From assembly GCA_002862265.1 (NCBI GenBank), contig PKCQ01000460.1:1-6671 (forward strand): a stretch of DNA of 6,671 bases, given 5' to 3'. Under the pieces are notes generated by a model. The model saw only the letters and a program-made list of their open reading frames with translations, did not search any database and was not told the DNA's origin. The translations under genes were made by a program, and so were the position numbers. Source of the DNA: Planctomycetaceae bacterium. Lineage in GTDB: Bacteria; Planctomycetota; Planctomycetia; Pirellulales; Pirellulaceae. How positions within the stretch are numbered: the first letter of the stretch is position 1; each line of letters opens with the position of its first letter. Positions 6,071 through 6,671 of the stretch are shown here, piece after piece.

Positions 6071-6671
6071 CTATTCTGCTTTCTCTGGCGCGCCGCTGCT
6101 AACCACCACATTGCTCGGCCGCACTACGCGGTCGTGCAACATGTACCCGACCGCGACTTCATTCATCACCACCCCCGAAGCATACTCTTCGCTAGGCAGC
6201 TGTGAGATTGCTTCATGCACATTCGGATCAAATTCTTCCCCGAGCGCCGGAATTGGCTTACAACCATAACGACCAAGCACATCCCTCATCTGCTGACTGA
6301 CCATGGCAACGCCATCTCGCAGGCCCTTTGTCGCCTCGTCGTCAGCCCCCGCTTCGATGGCCCGCTGTAAGTTATCTCCAACTTCCAATAAGTCACGCAC
6401 CAAGTTCATGTTCGCGTACTTAAGATTCTGCTCCGACTCACGCTGCATCCTCTTGCGAAAGTTCTCCATCTCAGCTCGAGCGAGCAGAACTTCTTTCTCC
6501 GCTTCCTGAACACGTTGACTATCAGACTTGGCGGGAATAGGCTCTTCTTTCGACTCTTCAAGAACTTCCTCTAATGCCTCATCGACACCGGCACTTGCTT
6601 CCGCCCCTGTTTCATCTGCTTCAACTTCAACTTTCACCGCTTCTTTGACGGTTTCCGTATTTTTGTTTTTT
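6071..6671 (-). CDS. grpE: GrpE, nucleotide exchange factor for DnaK (5' end outside the window)
   Basis: Cytosolic co-chaperone that promotes ADP release from DnaK (Hsp70) and acts as a dimer. Counting from an in-frame GTG at 6637, residues about 1-40 are acidic and disordered and about 41-80 form the long dimer helix with RAEMENFRKR (54-63). Then come DLLEVGDNLQRAI (82-94), the GEEFDPNVHEAI segment (133-144) and the beta-wing VAVGYMLHDRVVRPSNVVV (161-179). All core family blocks are present. The frame has no stop from 6637 to the window edge (readable codons NTETVKEA before the GTG), so the true start is probably just beyond 6671 and GTG is not necessarily the initiator. It leads the visible part of a minus-strand operon with the zinc-ribbon and M16 genes; a dnaK or dnaJ gene may lie nearby. 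Confidence 0.97.
   Translation of the reverse strand, partial: KNKNTETVKEAVKVEVEADETGAEASAGVDEALEEVLEESKEEPIPAKSDSQRVQEAEKEVLLARAEMENFRKRMQRESEQNLKYANMNLVRDLLEVGDNLQRAIEAGADDEATKGLRDGVAMVSQQMRDVLGRYGCKPIPALGEEFDPNVHEAISQLPSEEYASGVVMNEVAVGYMLHDRVVRPSNVVVSSGAPEKAE

Overview
The window reads as an ordinary chromosomal segment of a planctomycete, most likely in the Pirellulales. The evidence is a planctomycete-type GH10-fold protein of unknown function, a long (yeast ADE1-like) SAICAR synthase, weak or absent Shine-Dalgarno sequences at several genes, and a tandem hairpin element of the CTCCCGCTTGCGGGAG type that I recall as common in this group. This assignment rests on recognising families by eye, not on a search.

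Layout, left to right. (1) purC (SAICAR synthase, de novo purine synthesis) lies on the minus strand. (2) A short divergent spacer carries a 7-bp inverted repeat. (3) A plus-strand gene starting with TTG encodes a 491-residue GH10-fold protein in which both catalytic glutamates appear to be replaced. (4) About 690 bp follow between convergent genes. No long gene is convincing there, but it holds two small plus-strand ORFs with Shine-Dalgarno-like sequences, a 31-codon minus-strand ORF encoding one hydrophobic segment, and a weak terminator-like hairpin. (5) A minus-strand cluster follows. In transcription order it is grpE (5' end cut by the window edge), an FmdB-family zinc-ribbon protein, and two M16-family metallopeptidase genes that overlap by 26 bp.

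The two M16 proteins look like complementary halves of a heterodimer. The downstream one has the HxxEH zinc site but lacks the Arg/Tyr pair; the upstream one has the Arg/Tyr pair but no zinc site. With grpE (nucleotide exchange factor for DnaK) and the small zinc ribbon, the cluster suggests a protein-quality-control theme, though the M16 substrate is unknown. Between the zinc-ribbon gene and the first M16 gene lies a pair of hairpins that can refold into one longer stem.

I found no rRNA, tRNA, CRISPR array, insertion sequence or phage gene. I also saw no clearly new multi-gene system. The most unusual items are the probably non-catalytic GH10-fold protein, the small ORF immediately behind it, and the refolding hairpin pair inside the protease operon.
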